NCBI GenBank assembly: GCA_045659745.1
Contig: JAZRCL010000027.1
Coordinates: 1 to 18,363 of the forward strand
Direction of reading: 5' to 3'
Length of the DNA stretch: 18,363 bases
Source: SVTX01 sp045659745
GTDB lineage: Bacteria > Bacillota > Clostridia > Oscillospirales > CAG-272
Part shown: piece after piece, positions 7,715 to 15,013 of the stretch
How the letters are laid out: each line of letters opens with the position of its first letter
Position numbering within the stretch: position 1 is the first letter of the stretch
Program-made: the position numbers and the translations under genes
The notes under the pieces: generated by a model
Databases searched by the model: none
The model's input: the letters and a program-made list of their open reading frames with translations, nothing else
Told to the model about the DNA's origin: nothing

Positions 7715-9403
7715 TTATTTAAGAAAATTTATCATTGTGTCAAGTCGCTCAAAGCACTTCTCGCGACCAAGTATCTGCATAACTGTGTAAAGATCGGGTG
7801 CGTTCATTTTGCCCGTGATAGCTACGCGGATAAACATACTAATGTCTGCCACGTTGCCCTTGAACGCAGTGGGATCTGCCTTGTATGCCTTCATGTCGGA
7901 CGCATATCCAAGACTGTCGGCAATAGCTTTTACCTTGTCAAACCATGTGTTCATGTCGTCGCTATACTCGTAGCTTGCCTTGAAGGCTTCAAGAGTTGCT
8001 ATAATATCTGACTTGTCAAGGCTCTCGGGATAGTTGTCCTGAATCTCAAAGAACTTATCGTAGAAAAAGCTCATATAAGGCCTTGCGTCAGCAAGAGTTG
8101 CAAGGTCCTTACGGGGCTTTTTGCCACCGCGTCCGATAGCAAATATCTTTTCTGCAAATTCGCGATCAGTTGCAAGCTCTGCGCCAAACTCGGGGTCAAA
8201 TTCAAGCGCCCAATCCGTCACCTTTGCGGTTATGTCAGCGGCGGACATTCTGGATATGACGTTCTTTGAAACGTCGTCAAGCTTGTTGAAGTCAAACAAG
8301 CATCCAGATACGGACATCTTCTTTATATTGAATGGGAAATCCTTATACGACTTATCGGGATTCTGCATATGCCACTCCTCATAGTTGGAGTTGAGAAGTG
8401 TCATTATATACTCGCATACTGCCTCAGGCGTGTATCCCATTCGGGTGTAGTCGTCCATATTTGCGCCCATATCACGCTTGGAGAGCTTTTTCTTATTGCC
8501 AAACTCGTCAAGCTTCATAATCTGCGCTATGTGCATATATTTGGGAAGCTTAAATCCAAGGTATCTGAAAAGCTGAATGTGCTTGGGAAGGCTGGGGAGC
8601 CACTCCTCGCCGCGAATGACGTGTGTCGTACCCATTAAGTGGTCGTCTACCGCGTGAGCGAAATGGTAGGTGGGTATTCCGTCGGACTTGAGAAGCACGA
8701 AGTCCTCGTCGTTCTCGGGTATCTCGAGAGTTCCTTTTACAAGGTCGGTAAACTTTATCTTTTTCTCAATATCACCGTCTGCAAGAATTCTTATAACGAA
8801 GGGATGACCCGCCGCGATATGTGCCTCGGCTTCCTCAAGAGTGAAGTTGCGGCGAGCGAGCATTTCTGCGCGCTTTTGTTCTGCCTGCGCCTGCCAGTCT
8901 GTGTTCTTTATTTCTTCTTTTTTATTTACCTGCTCAAGAGCCTCAAGCTCTTCTTCGGTAGTAAAGCAGGGGTACGCTTTACCCTCGCGGACAAGCTGCT
9001 TTGCAAAGGTCTGATATATTTCGCCTCTGAGACTCTGCTTATAGGGACCGTATGCGCCCTTGTCTGATATTTTGCCCTCGGCGTCAAGTATCGCGCCCTC
9101 GTCAAATTCTATGCCGTAGCGCGCAAGAGTTTTGATAAGTCCCTCTGCCGCACCCTGAACCTCGCGCTTTGCGTCGGTATCCTCAATTCTGAGGTAGAAT
9201 ACGCCGCCCGATTGATGAGCAAGTCGCTCCGCAACGGTAGAGGGGAAGAGTCCGCCGAAATGAACGAAGCCCGTAGGGCTGGGAGCGAATCTTGTCACCT
9301 TCGCACCTTCGGGGAGGGTGCGCGCGGGGTATCTCGCCTCAATGTCTGCGGGGAGAGTTGTTATGTTCGGGAAAAGTAGTTCTGCAAGTTTATTGAAATC
9401 CAT
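7715..9403 (-). CDS. gltX: Glutamate--tRNA ligase
   Basis: A class I glutamyl-tRNA synthetase of 562 residues, longer than the usual 470-490. The nucleotide-binding motif is FAPSPTGFVHFGG, a variant of the common PTGxLHIGG, with the His and both Gly kept. The KMSKS loop is KKKLSKRDMGANM. LRIEDTDAKR follows the HIGH region as in all GluRS. The C-terminal half is helical and presumably reads the anticodon. I chose the ATG at 9403: an in-frame ATG at 9415 abuts the AAAGGA element with no spacer and would add MVKN only. Spacing to 9403 is about 12 nt, so the start is slightly uncertain. It is co-transcribed with glnS, which supports a discriminating GluRS. Confidence 0.95.
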   Translation of the reverse strand: MDFNKLAELLFPNITTLPADIEARYPARTLPEGAKVTRFAPSPTGFVHFGGLFPSTVAERLAHQSGGVFYLRIEDTDAKREVQGAAEGLIKTLARYGIEFDEGAILDAEGKISDKGAYGPYKQSLRGEIYQTFAKQLVREGKAYPCFTTEEELEALEQVNKKEEIKNTDWQAQAEQKRAEMLARRNFTLEEAEAHIAAGHPFVIRILADGDIEKKIKFTDLVKGTLEIPENDEDFVLLKSDGIPTYHFAHAVDDHLMGTTHVIRGEEWLPSLPKHIQLFRYLGFKLPKYMHIAQIMKLDEFGNKKKLSKRDMGANMDDYTRMGYTPEAVCEYIMTLLNSNYEEWHMQNPDKSYKDFPFNIKKMSVSGCLFDFNKLDDVSKNVISRMSAADITAKVTDWALEFDPEFGAELATDREFAEKIFAIGRGGKKPRKDLATLADARPYMSFFYDKFFEIQDNYPESLDKSDIIATLEAFKASYEYSDDMNTWFDKVKAIADSLGYASDMKAYKADPTAFKGNVADISMFIRVAITGKMNAPDLYTVMQILGREKCFERLDTMINFLK

Positions 9404-9441
9404 ATTTTTAACCATTCCTTTTTTTATGTTGTCAAATTTTA

Positions 9442-10056
9442 TTAGAAATAATATGATACTACGTCAAGTGAGTGGCCGAGTGTGGACTCTTCACCATGTC
9501 CGGGGTATATCTTAAGAGTGGGATCAAGCGTGCGCAAAAACTTAAGGCTTTCTCTCATTTTGCGAACGTCACCGCTGTAAAGATCGCACCTTCCGATAGA
9601 TTCGGCGAAAAGAGTATCACCTGTGATGAGAATACCGTCACCGAGAAGGCAGATGCATCCGTCTGTGTGTCCGGGGGTGTTCAGTACAGTCAGATCCTCG
9701 TCGCCGACAGATATTTTGTCGCCGTGCTTGAGTGTTTTTTCGGCACGCGAGAACACTCTATCTCTGCCGAAAAAGGTCTTGAATGCGTTTTTGTCCCCGT
9801 CAAGTAAAAAATCGGCATCGCTTTCGTGAATACACAAGGGAGCGCCCGAGCGAGCGCGCAGAGTATCTGCCGAGAGCATGTGATCGAAATGACCGTGAGT
9901 TAATATTATGCAATCAAGGGTTTCGCTCTTCTTTTGCAGAAAATCCATTATTCCATCTGTCGATGCGCTGGGGTCGATGACCACCGCGTGCGAGCCGCTG
10001 ACTATAATATAGCAGTTAGCTCCAAACGAGCTTGGGTAAAGATTATATATTTCCAT
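9442..10056 (-). CDS. MBL-fold metallo-hydrolase (YcbL/glyoxalase II-like)
   Basis: A 204-residue metallo-beta-lactamase-fold hydrolase. The metal-binding motif is THGHFDHM (H54, H56, D58, H59). It is followed by the distal ligands in NTPGHTDG, ITGDTLF and YPGHGEES. Length and order resemble single-domain YcbL-type proteins that lack the C-terminal helical domain of true glyoxalase II. The family binds two metal ions (usually Zn or Fe) and hydrolyses thioesters or related bonds; the substrate cannot be told from sequence. AAAGGAG lies 8 nt before the ATG. It is the first gene of the operon with gltX (25-40 nt gap), glnS and DUF1294, and the promoter is at 10093-10121. Confidence 0.88.
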   Translation of the reverse strand: MEIYNLYPSSFGANCYIIVSGSHAVVIDPSASTDGIMDFLQKKSETLDCIILTHGHFDHMLSADTLRARSGAPLCIHESDADFLLDGDKNAFKTFFGRDRVFSRAEKTLKHGDKISVGDEDLTVLNTPGHTDGCICLLGDGILITGDTLFAESIGRCDLYSGDVRKMRESLKFLRTLDPTLKIYPGHGEESTLGHSLDVVSYYF

Positions 10057-10092
10057 ACCTTAATCTCCTTTGTGCAAAAAATACCACATCTT

Positions 10093-10121
10093 ATTATATC
10101 ACACGAAATTTGACTTGTCTA
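10093..10121 (-). promoter_or_regulatory. Promoter of the MBL-gltX-glnS-DUF1294 operon
   Basis: Minus-strand TAGACA (10116-10121) and TATAAT (10093-10098) are 17 bp apart, about 37 nt before the ATG at 10056. No T-box or terminator lies between promoter and gene, unlike pheST and leuS. Confidence 0.78.
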
Positions 10122-10155
10122 CATTTTTAGTTAAAAAAGTTATTCTTTTAATAAC

Positions 10156-10186
10156 AAAAAGGCGCGTGCTACAGCACCCCCCTTTT
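10156..10186 (-). terminator. Intrinsic terminator after the solute-binding protein gene
   Basis: On the minus strand a GC-rich hairpin with inner stem GTGCT/AGCAC, loop GT, and a G-rich/C-rich extension with two mismatches is followed by TTTTTG. It lies 14 nt after the TAA at 10200. Confidence 0.75.
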
Positions 10187-10199
10187 GTATGTGAGTTAA

Positions 10200-12296
10200 T
10201 TATTCTTCCGAGGGGAAGAGATAAGAGTAGTTAGAGCCTTCATTCTTGAATTCTTCGTACGTGAAGTTGTTGAATCCGTAGAAGTAGGAGAAGGGATTTG
10301 TCTTATATTCCTCAAAATGGGCTGCAAGGTATGCCTCGCAGGTGACGAGGTATTCGTCGTATTCCTTAACTACCATCTTTGTAAGGTCTGCGGTTACGTG
10401 GTAGTCAGAATTCTTTGTCCACCAAAGAGTTTTGTTCTTGAGATTGAGAGACTCGCTCTTAAGGGTTGCATATTGGTTGAACACCACGGGAATCGAGGGC
10501 ATATCTTCCATAAGAATTTCCTCGGCGCGGATAAGATCATCATTTCTGTCCTTGATATTCTTCTCATCGAAGATAGTTTCCATAAGACCGTTATATTCTT
10601 CTGAGTCGTATCCAGTGATATGAGGAGTAAGATTGTAGGTTATCTCCTCGGTAGAGCCACCGCCGCCGATGAATGAGGGCATTACCATACCCTGTCCAGA
10701 GAATGCCTTTGCGTAGGGAGCAAGCACTGCGTAAGGAGTAGCTGCGTTTGCAACGGCGTCAAGAGCAATTACCTCAAAGTCACCCGCCTTGAGATCCTTC
10801 ATATAGAGGTCATCGCAGACGTCGGAGGGAATGTTCATTGTTTCTTTTGCGTAGTCGTTGTTTGCTATAGTGCCGCGGAGCTTTATGTCAACGTTAAAGC
10901 CAAGGCCGTCGTCGCCCCAAGCCTTTGCTACCTGCTCAGCTATCGCGATATGAACCTCGTCGTAAGCCGCAACGGTTATAGAGAAGGAATAATCATCAGC
11001 ATCGATGTTTGCCGCATCAAGCAGCGCCTTTGCCTCGTCCATATTCTTTGTAAGGTTTGCGTAGCTGTTGTTGCATACCTCGCGGAATGTCTTCTTAACC
11101 GTTCCGGATGAGAAAACACCAGTGGGGACGATGCCCGTTGCCGCTTCTGCGAATACGACCATATCTGCTATAGCCTCACGGTCGATTGCCTTGGAGAGAG
11201 CTTGTCTTACTTCCTTGATAGCGAATATTGCCTCGCCAGTCTCGCTGCCAGCCTTCTTTACGAGAGCCTTCTGGTTGAGATAATAAGTATGCGTTGAGAG
11301 GGAATCCTTAACTGTAAGATTTTTACTATCCTTGTATTCGTTACGCAAGGACATGGGAATGTCTCCCATATAAAGAATCTGTCCTGCCTCGTAAGCGTCC
11401 TTGAGTTCCGCATCGGTGAGGGAGCAGTCAACTATGATTCTATAGGGTGTGACGGATATATCCACCGCCTCTTCCTCTTCTGTGTTTCTGAAGTAGTAAG
11501 AGTTTCTTTCAATTACAAAACTTGTGATAACCTGGGAGTTGTGAGGTATGTAATTCGTGTGCACAAATACACCGTCATCGGTTACTTCCGCATAGTTGTT
11601 ATCAAGATATGTGGTCTTGCGATCCTCAGCAAAGTAGATTCTGGAAAGCTTGAAGGGACCGCTGCATACCAAAGACGCGGGCTTCTTTGCCCAGTCCTCA
11701 GACTTAACAGACGCTTCATTGAGGGGGGCGAGAGCCAAGCTTGTGAGATTTACAAGGAACTGATCGTAATCTATCTTACCCTCAAACTCTATAGTGACTA
11801 TTTTGTTATCAGCATAAAGACCGAGGTCGTCGATGGACTTTTCACCCTCCTTGATGGCGCGCGCATTCTTTATGTCGTAAAGCAGTGCGGCAGCCTCATA
11901 AGAAGCCTCAACGTCGAGTATTCTCTTCCAGGCGAATACAACGTCGTTTGCGGAAATCGGAGTGTTGTCAGACCAGCAGGAATTACCGAGAGTGATCTCC
12001 ATTTTGTATTCATCTTTTTTCTTGTCCTCGATGATCTTATAATCCGCAGCAAGTCCATTCTTTACCTTTCCGTTATCGTCAAGTGTAAAGAGAGTTTCAA
12101 ACATCATACTTACAATGTTTTTTGTCGACTCGTTGTAATAGGCGTTTGCAGGGTCGAGGTCGTAGATGTTTTCAGTCAGGTACATAATAATGTACTCACC
12201 CTTATAATCCTCGTCCTTTTTGCTGCAGGCTACAAGAGATACTGCAGATACGATCATAAGCAGACAGAGAATAAGGGCCATTACGCGTTTCATCAT
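10200..12296 (-). CDS. ABC transporter substrate-binding lipoprotein, family 5 (oligopeptide/OppA-like)
   Basis: A 698-residue lipoprotein. The signal peptide has MMKR, a hydrophobic core and the lipobox LVAC with Cys24 as the lipidated residue. The mature part starts with a charged spacer (SKKDED) and then the family-5 pattern: YLTENIYDLDPANAYYNEST, MMFETLFTLDDNGKVKNGLAADYKI, WSDNTPISANDVVFAWKRILD. Later RQALSKAIDREAIADMV is the typical hinge-region motif. It should capture peptides or similar solutes outside the membrane and deliver them to an ABC permease. No permease or ATPase subunit is adjacent, so it is an orphan binding protein. GAGGAGG precedes the tandem ATGs, giving 10 nt to the first. 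A promoter and a terminator flank it, so it is monocistronic. Confidence 0.92.
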   Translation of the reverse strand: MMKRVMALILCLLMIVSAVSLVACSKKDEDYKGEYIIMYLTENIYDLDPANAYYNESTKNIVSMMFETLFTLDDNGKVKNGLAADYKIIEDKKKDEYKMEITLGNSCWSDNTPISANDVVFAWKRILDVEASYEAAALLYDIKNARAIKEGEKSIDDLGLYADNKIVTIEFEGKIDYDQFLVNLTSLALAPLNEASVKSEDWAKKPASLVCSGPFKLSRIYFAEDRKTTYLDNNYAEVTDDGVFVHTNYIPHNSQVITSFVIERNSYYFRNTEEEEAVDISVTPYRIIVDCSLTDAELKDAYEAGQILYMGDIPMSLRNEYKDSKNLTVKDSLSTHTYYLNQKALVKKAGSETGEAIFAIKEVRQALSKAIDREAIADMVVFAEAATGIVPTGVFSSGTVKKTFREVCNNSYANLTKNMDEAKALLDAANIDADDYSFSITVAAYDEVHIAIAEQVAKAWGDDGLGFNVDIKLRGTIANNDYAKETMNIPSDVCDDLYMKDLKAGDFEVIALDAVANAATPYAVLAPYAKAFSGQGMVMPSFIGGGGSTEEITYNLTPHITGYDSEEYNGLMETIFDEKNIKDRNDDLIRAEEILMEDMPSIPVVFNQYATLKSESLNLKNKTLWWTKNSDYHVTADLTKMVVKEYDEYLVTCEAYLAAHFEEYKTNPFSYFYGFNNFTYEEFKNEGSNYSYLFPSEE

Positions 12297-12370
12297 GATT
12301 TAGGGTCCTCCTCGCATAATAATCACAAATGAATTTATTTTTTGCCAAAATACGCAAATATACATATAAC

Positions 12371-12399
12371 ATTATAACACAAAAGTATTGATTTGGCAA
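12371..12399 (-). promoter_or_regulatory. Promoter of the solute-binding lipoprotein gene
   Basis: Minus-strand TTGCCA (12394-12399) and a perfect TATAAT (12371-12376) are 17 bp apart, with about 75 nt to the start codon. Confidence 0.8.
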
Positions 12400-12428
12400 G
12401 AGAGCATTTTATTATAATAAATATTCGT

Positions 12429-12468
12429 ATAATTGCACAATAATAAGTTTTTTGTTTTGTGCAATTAT
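12429..12468. promoter_or_regulatory. Perfect 12-bp inverted repeat upstream of the lipoprotein promoter (possible operator)
   Basis: ATAATTGCACAA (12429-12440) and TTGTGCAATTAT (12457-12468) form a perfect inverted repeat with a 16-nt AT-rich spacer. It ends 30 bp upstream of the -35 box at 12394-12399. It could be a two-site operator or a hairpin. The spacer is T-rich rather than followed by a T-run, so it is not an obvious terminator. Confidence 0.45.
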
Positions 12469-12552
12469 ACATTGTGTTCAAATATTTTTTGCAATATTTA
12501 ACACTAAATACTTGAATCAACCCAAAATATAGTTTAGATACTGATTTTTGTG

Positions 12553-12590
12553 CAAAAAAGGAAGGTCTCGCATCCCCATGCGAGACCTTC
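12553..12590 (-). terminator. Intrinsic terminator ending the leftward membrane-protein/RNA transcript
   Basis: A perfect 13-bp stem (12561-12573 with 12578-12590) has a GGGG loop on the minus strand and is followed by CTTTTTTG. On the plus strand it is followed by CAAAAAC, which would not terminate, so the transcript runs leftward. Confidence 0.88.
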
Positions 12591-12740
12591 AAAAACAGAG
12601 GTCTTAATTCGGAATATCCGAACGTTATATGTGATGCATACTATCTCGCATCCCCATGCGAGCGCCGATATTTGCCTGATTCCCCAATCAAGCAGTGAGG
12701 CGTATGCTATCTGTCAAATGAATTAGTGAGTGAGGGGAGC
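12561..12740 (-). ncRNA. Structured 3' RNA downstream of the small membrane protein (candidate)
   Basis: About 150 nt between the stop codon at 12741 and the terminator are rich in pairing. On the minus strand GCATAC (rc of 12702-12707) pairs with GTATGC (rc of 12636-12641). This encloses a hairpin with loop GGGG (TGATT/AATCA, 12677-12690) and a 7-bp hairpin CTCGCAT-GGGG-ATGCGAG (12645-12662). A third hairpin with exactly the same 18-nt sequence forms the core of the terminator (12567-12584). TTCGGA-ATA-TCCGAA (12609-12623) adds a fourth. No coding potential is evident and I recognise no known RNA family. It may be a stable 3'UTR-derived RNA. Confidence 0.5.
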
Positions 12741-13016
12741 TTATTTCTTTTGCTCGACCATACTGCCTATGGTTGCGATATCAAGAATCGCAAACACCGC
12801 GCAAACTACTACACCCATAAAGAAGCCTATACTTCCGTCGTTTATTTTGCCGAGCGTTGCAACAAAGCCAACGAGAGCGAGCGCGATAACTATAAGCTTT
12901 ATAACAGTCACGAACGTCTTATTCGTGAGCAGGGAAATGAATGAGCAAGCCGCTGATGTTGCTCTGTCCTCAAGACTTGTTTTTGTAATATCGGAGTCGT
13001 GATAATAAGCGTTCAT
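12741..13016 (-). CDS. Small two-helix membrane protein of unknown function
   Basis: A 91-residue protein I do not recognise. A polar N-terminus (1-34, NAYYHDSDITKTSLEDRATS) precedes two predicted membrane helices at about 35-55 (FVTVIKLIVIALALVGFVATL) and 63-84. The tail is the short charged MVEQKK. It has no signal peptide cleavage site. AAAGGAAA lies about 8 nt before the ATG. It is transcribed from a perfect-consensus promoter through a 127-nt hairpin-bearing leader and is followed by a structured RNA with a terminator. It is divergent from a LexA/CI-like repressor gene, so its promoter could be under that repressor. Candidate roles are a membrane-acting toxin or effector, or a general stress membrane protein; nothing in the sequence decides. 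Confidence 0.75.
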   Translation of the reverse strand: MNAYYHDSDITKTSLEDRATSAACSFISLLTNKTFVTVIKLIVIALALVGFVATLGKINDGSIGFFMGVVVCAVFAILDIATIGSMVEQKK

Positions 13017-13066
13017 GGTAGTTTCCTTTCGATCTTTTTGTTATAGTTTTGGAAAAATAATTTCTA

Positions 13067-13139
13067 TTTGAGAATTGATTGGTTTCTCAAAGTGGAATTA
13101 TTTTGGAATTTCTCGTGTAAAAGTTCCGTGTTTGGAACT
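13067..13139 (-). promoter_or_regulatory. Hairpin-bearing 5' leader of the small membrane protein gene
   Basis: Two perfect inverted repeats lie in the 127-nt leader: TTTGAGAA/TTCTCAAA (13067-13074 and 13084-13091, 9-nt loop) and AGTTCC/GGAACT (13122-13127 and 13134-13139, 6-nt loop). The second is within about 5 nt of the predicted 5' end and is followed by TTTT on the minus strand. They could stabilise the RNA, attenuate it, or be protein-binding palindromes. Confidence 0.5.
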
Positions 13140-13150
13140 CTTGTGAGCAC

Positions 13151-13179
13151 ATTATAACACCGATTTTGGAGTTTGTCAA
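13151..13179 (-). promoter_or_regulatory. Perfect-consensus promoter of the small membrane protein gene
   Basis: Minus-strand TTGACA (13174-13179) and TATAAT (13151-13156) have a 17-bp spacer, with no mismatch to the sigma-A consensus. Such a promoter would be strong and probably needs repression. Confidence 0.88.
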
Positions 13180-13219
13180 CCCCTTTTTGTCAAAAAAAGA
13201 AAAAAATTTCAAAAAACTA

Positions 13220-13248
13220 TTTACAAATCGGAAAATGTGTGATATAAT
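13220..13248 (+). promoter_or_regulatory. Promoter of the repressor-ATPase operon
   Basis: TTTACA (13220-13225) and TATAAT (13243-13248) with a 17-bp spacer, about 40 nt before the ATG at 13288. The -35 boxes of this and the divergent promoter face each other across 40 bp of A-rich DNA, so one bound regulator could affect both. Confidence 0.85.
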
Positions 13249-13287
13249 AATGCCAGAATCAGAAAAAACTTGATTGGAGGCTCACAA

Positions 13288-14088
13288 ATGGAGTACACCT
13301 ATATCGACAGAATAAAGACTATAAAAAGTGAAAAGAAGATAACAAACGATATGCTCTCGGAAATGACGGGAATACCGCTCGGAACACTCTCAAAGATACT
13401 TGCCGGTATCAGCGATTCGCCCAAGCTTTCCAATATCGTTGCTATCTGCGACGCGCTTGATTGCTCGCTTGACTATATCCTCACGGGTATTCCCGAGAAT
13501 ACAAACAACTACACGCTTGAGGAAAGTGAGATGACTCTTATTGAAAATTACCGCAAGCTTGACAAGCACAGCAAAGAGCTTGTAGGCCTTGTTATAAATA
13601 AGGAAGCCGAAAGAGCAACTGACAACTCGGCAGATATGCGTGCGCGCAATGCACGTGCACAGGGCAGGGGCGCGGTTATACTCAGCCGTGAGTCCATGAA
13701 GCAGGCGGCGGGACTCGGCAAGAGAAAGATAAGCCTTTTTGACCTTCCCGTATCCGCAGGCACAGGCGTGTTCCTTACGGACACCGAGTCGGTGACTATC
13801 AGTATTCCTTCGACGGCGCAGACTGAGAGCGCGGACTACGCGCTTCGCATCAAGGGCAACAGCATGGAGCCTAAATATCGTGACGGCGACATTCTGCTGG
13901 TTGAAGAATGTGATTCTGTTGAATACGGTGAGCTTGGAATATTCATTCTCGATGGCGACGGATATTTCAAAAAATACGAGGGCGACAGACTTATCTCTCT
14001 TAATCCCGATTACGCGCCCATACTTCTCAAGAACTTTGAGGAGATCTCCTGCTGCGGTAAAGTAGTTGGAAAGCTTAAGAGAAAGTGA
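13288..14088 (+). CDS. LexA/CI-like repressor: HTH plus S24 self-cleaving peptidase domain
   Basis: A 266-residue regulator. An XRE-type helix-turn-helix spans about 5-67 (ITNDMLSEMTGIPLGTLSKI, then SLDYILTG). A variable linker (70-148) leads to an S24 peptidase domain (150-266). The cleavage site is A157-G158 in LPVSAGTG. The catalytic Ser192 is in GNSMEPKYRDGDILLV, and the partner Lys is 228 or 229 in GYFKKYEG. Such proteins repress until RecA-ssDNA triggers autocleavage. The ATG at 13288 is chosen because GGAGG lies 8 nt upstream; an in-frame TTG at 13270 is upstream of that site. The stop overlaps the GTG of the ATPase gene. The last 43 bp recur at 15014-15056. Likely targets are its own promoter and the divergent one. 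Confidence 0.92.
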   Translation: MEYTYIDRIKTIKSEKKITNDMLSEMTGIPLGTLSKILAGISDSPKLSNIVAICDALDCSLDYILTGIPENTNNYTLEESEMTLIENYRKLDKHSKELVGLVINKEAERATDNSADMRARNARAQGRGAVILSRESMKQAAGLGKRKISLFDLPVSAGTGVFLTDTESVTISIPSTAQTESADYALRIKGNSMEPKYRDGDILLVEECDSVEYGELGIFILDGDGYFKKYEGDRLISLNPDYAPILLKNFEEISCCGKVVGKLKRK

Positions 14089-14091
14089 TAT
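14049..14091 (+). repeat. Direct repeat copy 1: 3' end of the repressor gene
   Basis: 43 bp covering the last 12 codons and stop of the repressor, plus the ATPase start codon and first bases. It matches 15014-15056 at 40 of 43 positions, including 24 consecutive identical bases (14068-14091). The three differences are all third-codon-position synonymous changes. Confidence 0.93.
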
Positions 14092-14990
14092 ATCTTGATG
14101 AATTTAAGCTGGTGAGCGCATACGACGAGGATATATTTCTTTTTGAATATAACCCTGCCAAGCCCATCAGTATGATGACTTGCTATTCAGATAATCCTTA
14201 TCCGTTTAATTTCTTTCCGCAAAAGAACATTTCAAAATTTGGGTTTTCTGACATAACGATGCTATACGGTACGAACGGCTCGGGAAAGTCAACGGTTTTG
14301 AACATTATATCGGAAAAGCTCGGAGTTGCAAAAAATCCGCTGTTCAATTATACGCCGTATTACGAGGAATACCTCAAAATGTGTGACTATACGCTTTCGC
14401 CAAGGATCGAGAGGCTTCCTTCAAGCAGTCGACTCATACGAAGCGATGACGTTTTTGATTATATGCTGGATATTCGCGCCGTAAATGCGGGAGTGGATAA
14501 CGACAGACAGAGAATGTTCGACGAATACAATATTCGTAAAAATGTTGACGGTCAGCACCACTACCAGCTTTCATCTCTTGATGATTATGAGGAGCTCAAG
14601 GAGAGAAATTATGCAAAGCACCACTCCAAGAGCGAATATACGCGCCGTCATGGACTTGCGCAAAACGTAAGAACTGTGTCAAACGGTGAGGCGGCATTTG
14701 ATTTTTTTAGTCGGACGATAACAGAGAATGCCTTATATCTCCTTGACGAGCCCGAAAACAGCCTTTCACCAAAATTGCAGATAAGGCTTGCCAAACACAT
14801 CGAGGAAGCAACGCGATTTTACGGTTGTCAATTCATCATAGCTACGCATTCTCCATTTTTGCTTGCTATGAAAGATGTCAAAATATATGATCTTGACAGT
14901 AAAGAGCCATCGACTCCAAAGAAGTGGACGGAGCTTGAAAACGTTCGGGAGTATTACGATTTATTTAAATCTCACGAAAAAGAGTTTTAA
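14085..14990 (+). CDS. AAA/ABC-like ATPase (AAA_21/AAA_15 type), putative defence or stress ATPase
   Basis: A 301-residue ATPase of the SMC/ABC-like group. Walker A is GTNGSGKST (62-70). A short signature-like VSNGEAAFDFF is at 198-208. Walker B is ALYLLDEPENSLSP, with D221 and E222, and the switch histidine is H255 in ATHSPFLL. The helical insert between them (about 85-195) is polar. No nuclease, Toprim or membrane domain is fused. Relatives are found as the ATPase partner in abortive-infection and other anti-phage systems and as stand-alone proteins; the role here is inferred. The GTG at 14085 overlaps the repressor stop, which implies coupling. I see no good ribosome binding site of its own and no in-frame ATG near the N-terminus. 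It is bracketed by the 43-bp repeats. Confidence 0.88.
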   Translation: MIYLDEFKLVSAYDEDIFLFEYNPAKPISMMTCYSDNPYPFNFFPQKNISKFGFSDITMLYGTNGSGKSTVLNIISEKLGVAKNPLFNYTPYYEEYLKMCDYTLSPRIERLPSSSRLIRSDDVFDYMLDIRAVNAGVDNDRQRMFDEYNIRKNVDGQHHYQLSSLDDYEELKERNYAKHHSKSEYTRRHGLAQNVRTVSNGEAAFDFFSRTITENALYLLDEPENSLSPKLQIRLAKHIEEATRFYGCQFIIATHSPFLLAMKDVKIYDLDSKEPSTPKKWTELENVREYYDLFKSHEKEF

Positions 14991-15013
14991 ATAGATTTAT
15001 ATGCAAGGGCAGA

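Noticed and set aside
11541..12332. Plus-strand frame of 263 codons
   Set aside because: It is antisense to the solute-binding lipoprotein, with no ribosome binding site or recognisable domain.
12567..12662. Two copies of an 18-nt palindrome 78 bp apart as a mini CRISPR array
   Set aside because: There are only two copies, one is the core of a terminator, the intervening sequence is itself structured, and no cas genes are present.
12712..12717. TTGACA on the minus strand in front of the structured RNA, as its own promoter
   Set aside because: No -10 element lies 16-18 bp downstream, so the RNA is more likely part of the membrane gene transcript.
13270..13287. TTG start upstream of the repressor ATG
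   Set aside because: The GGAGG site lies downstream of the TTG and is ideally placed for the ATG at 13288.
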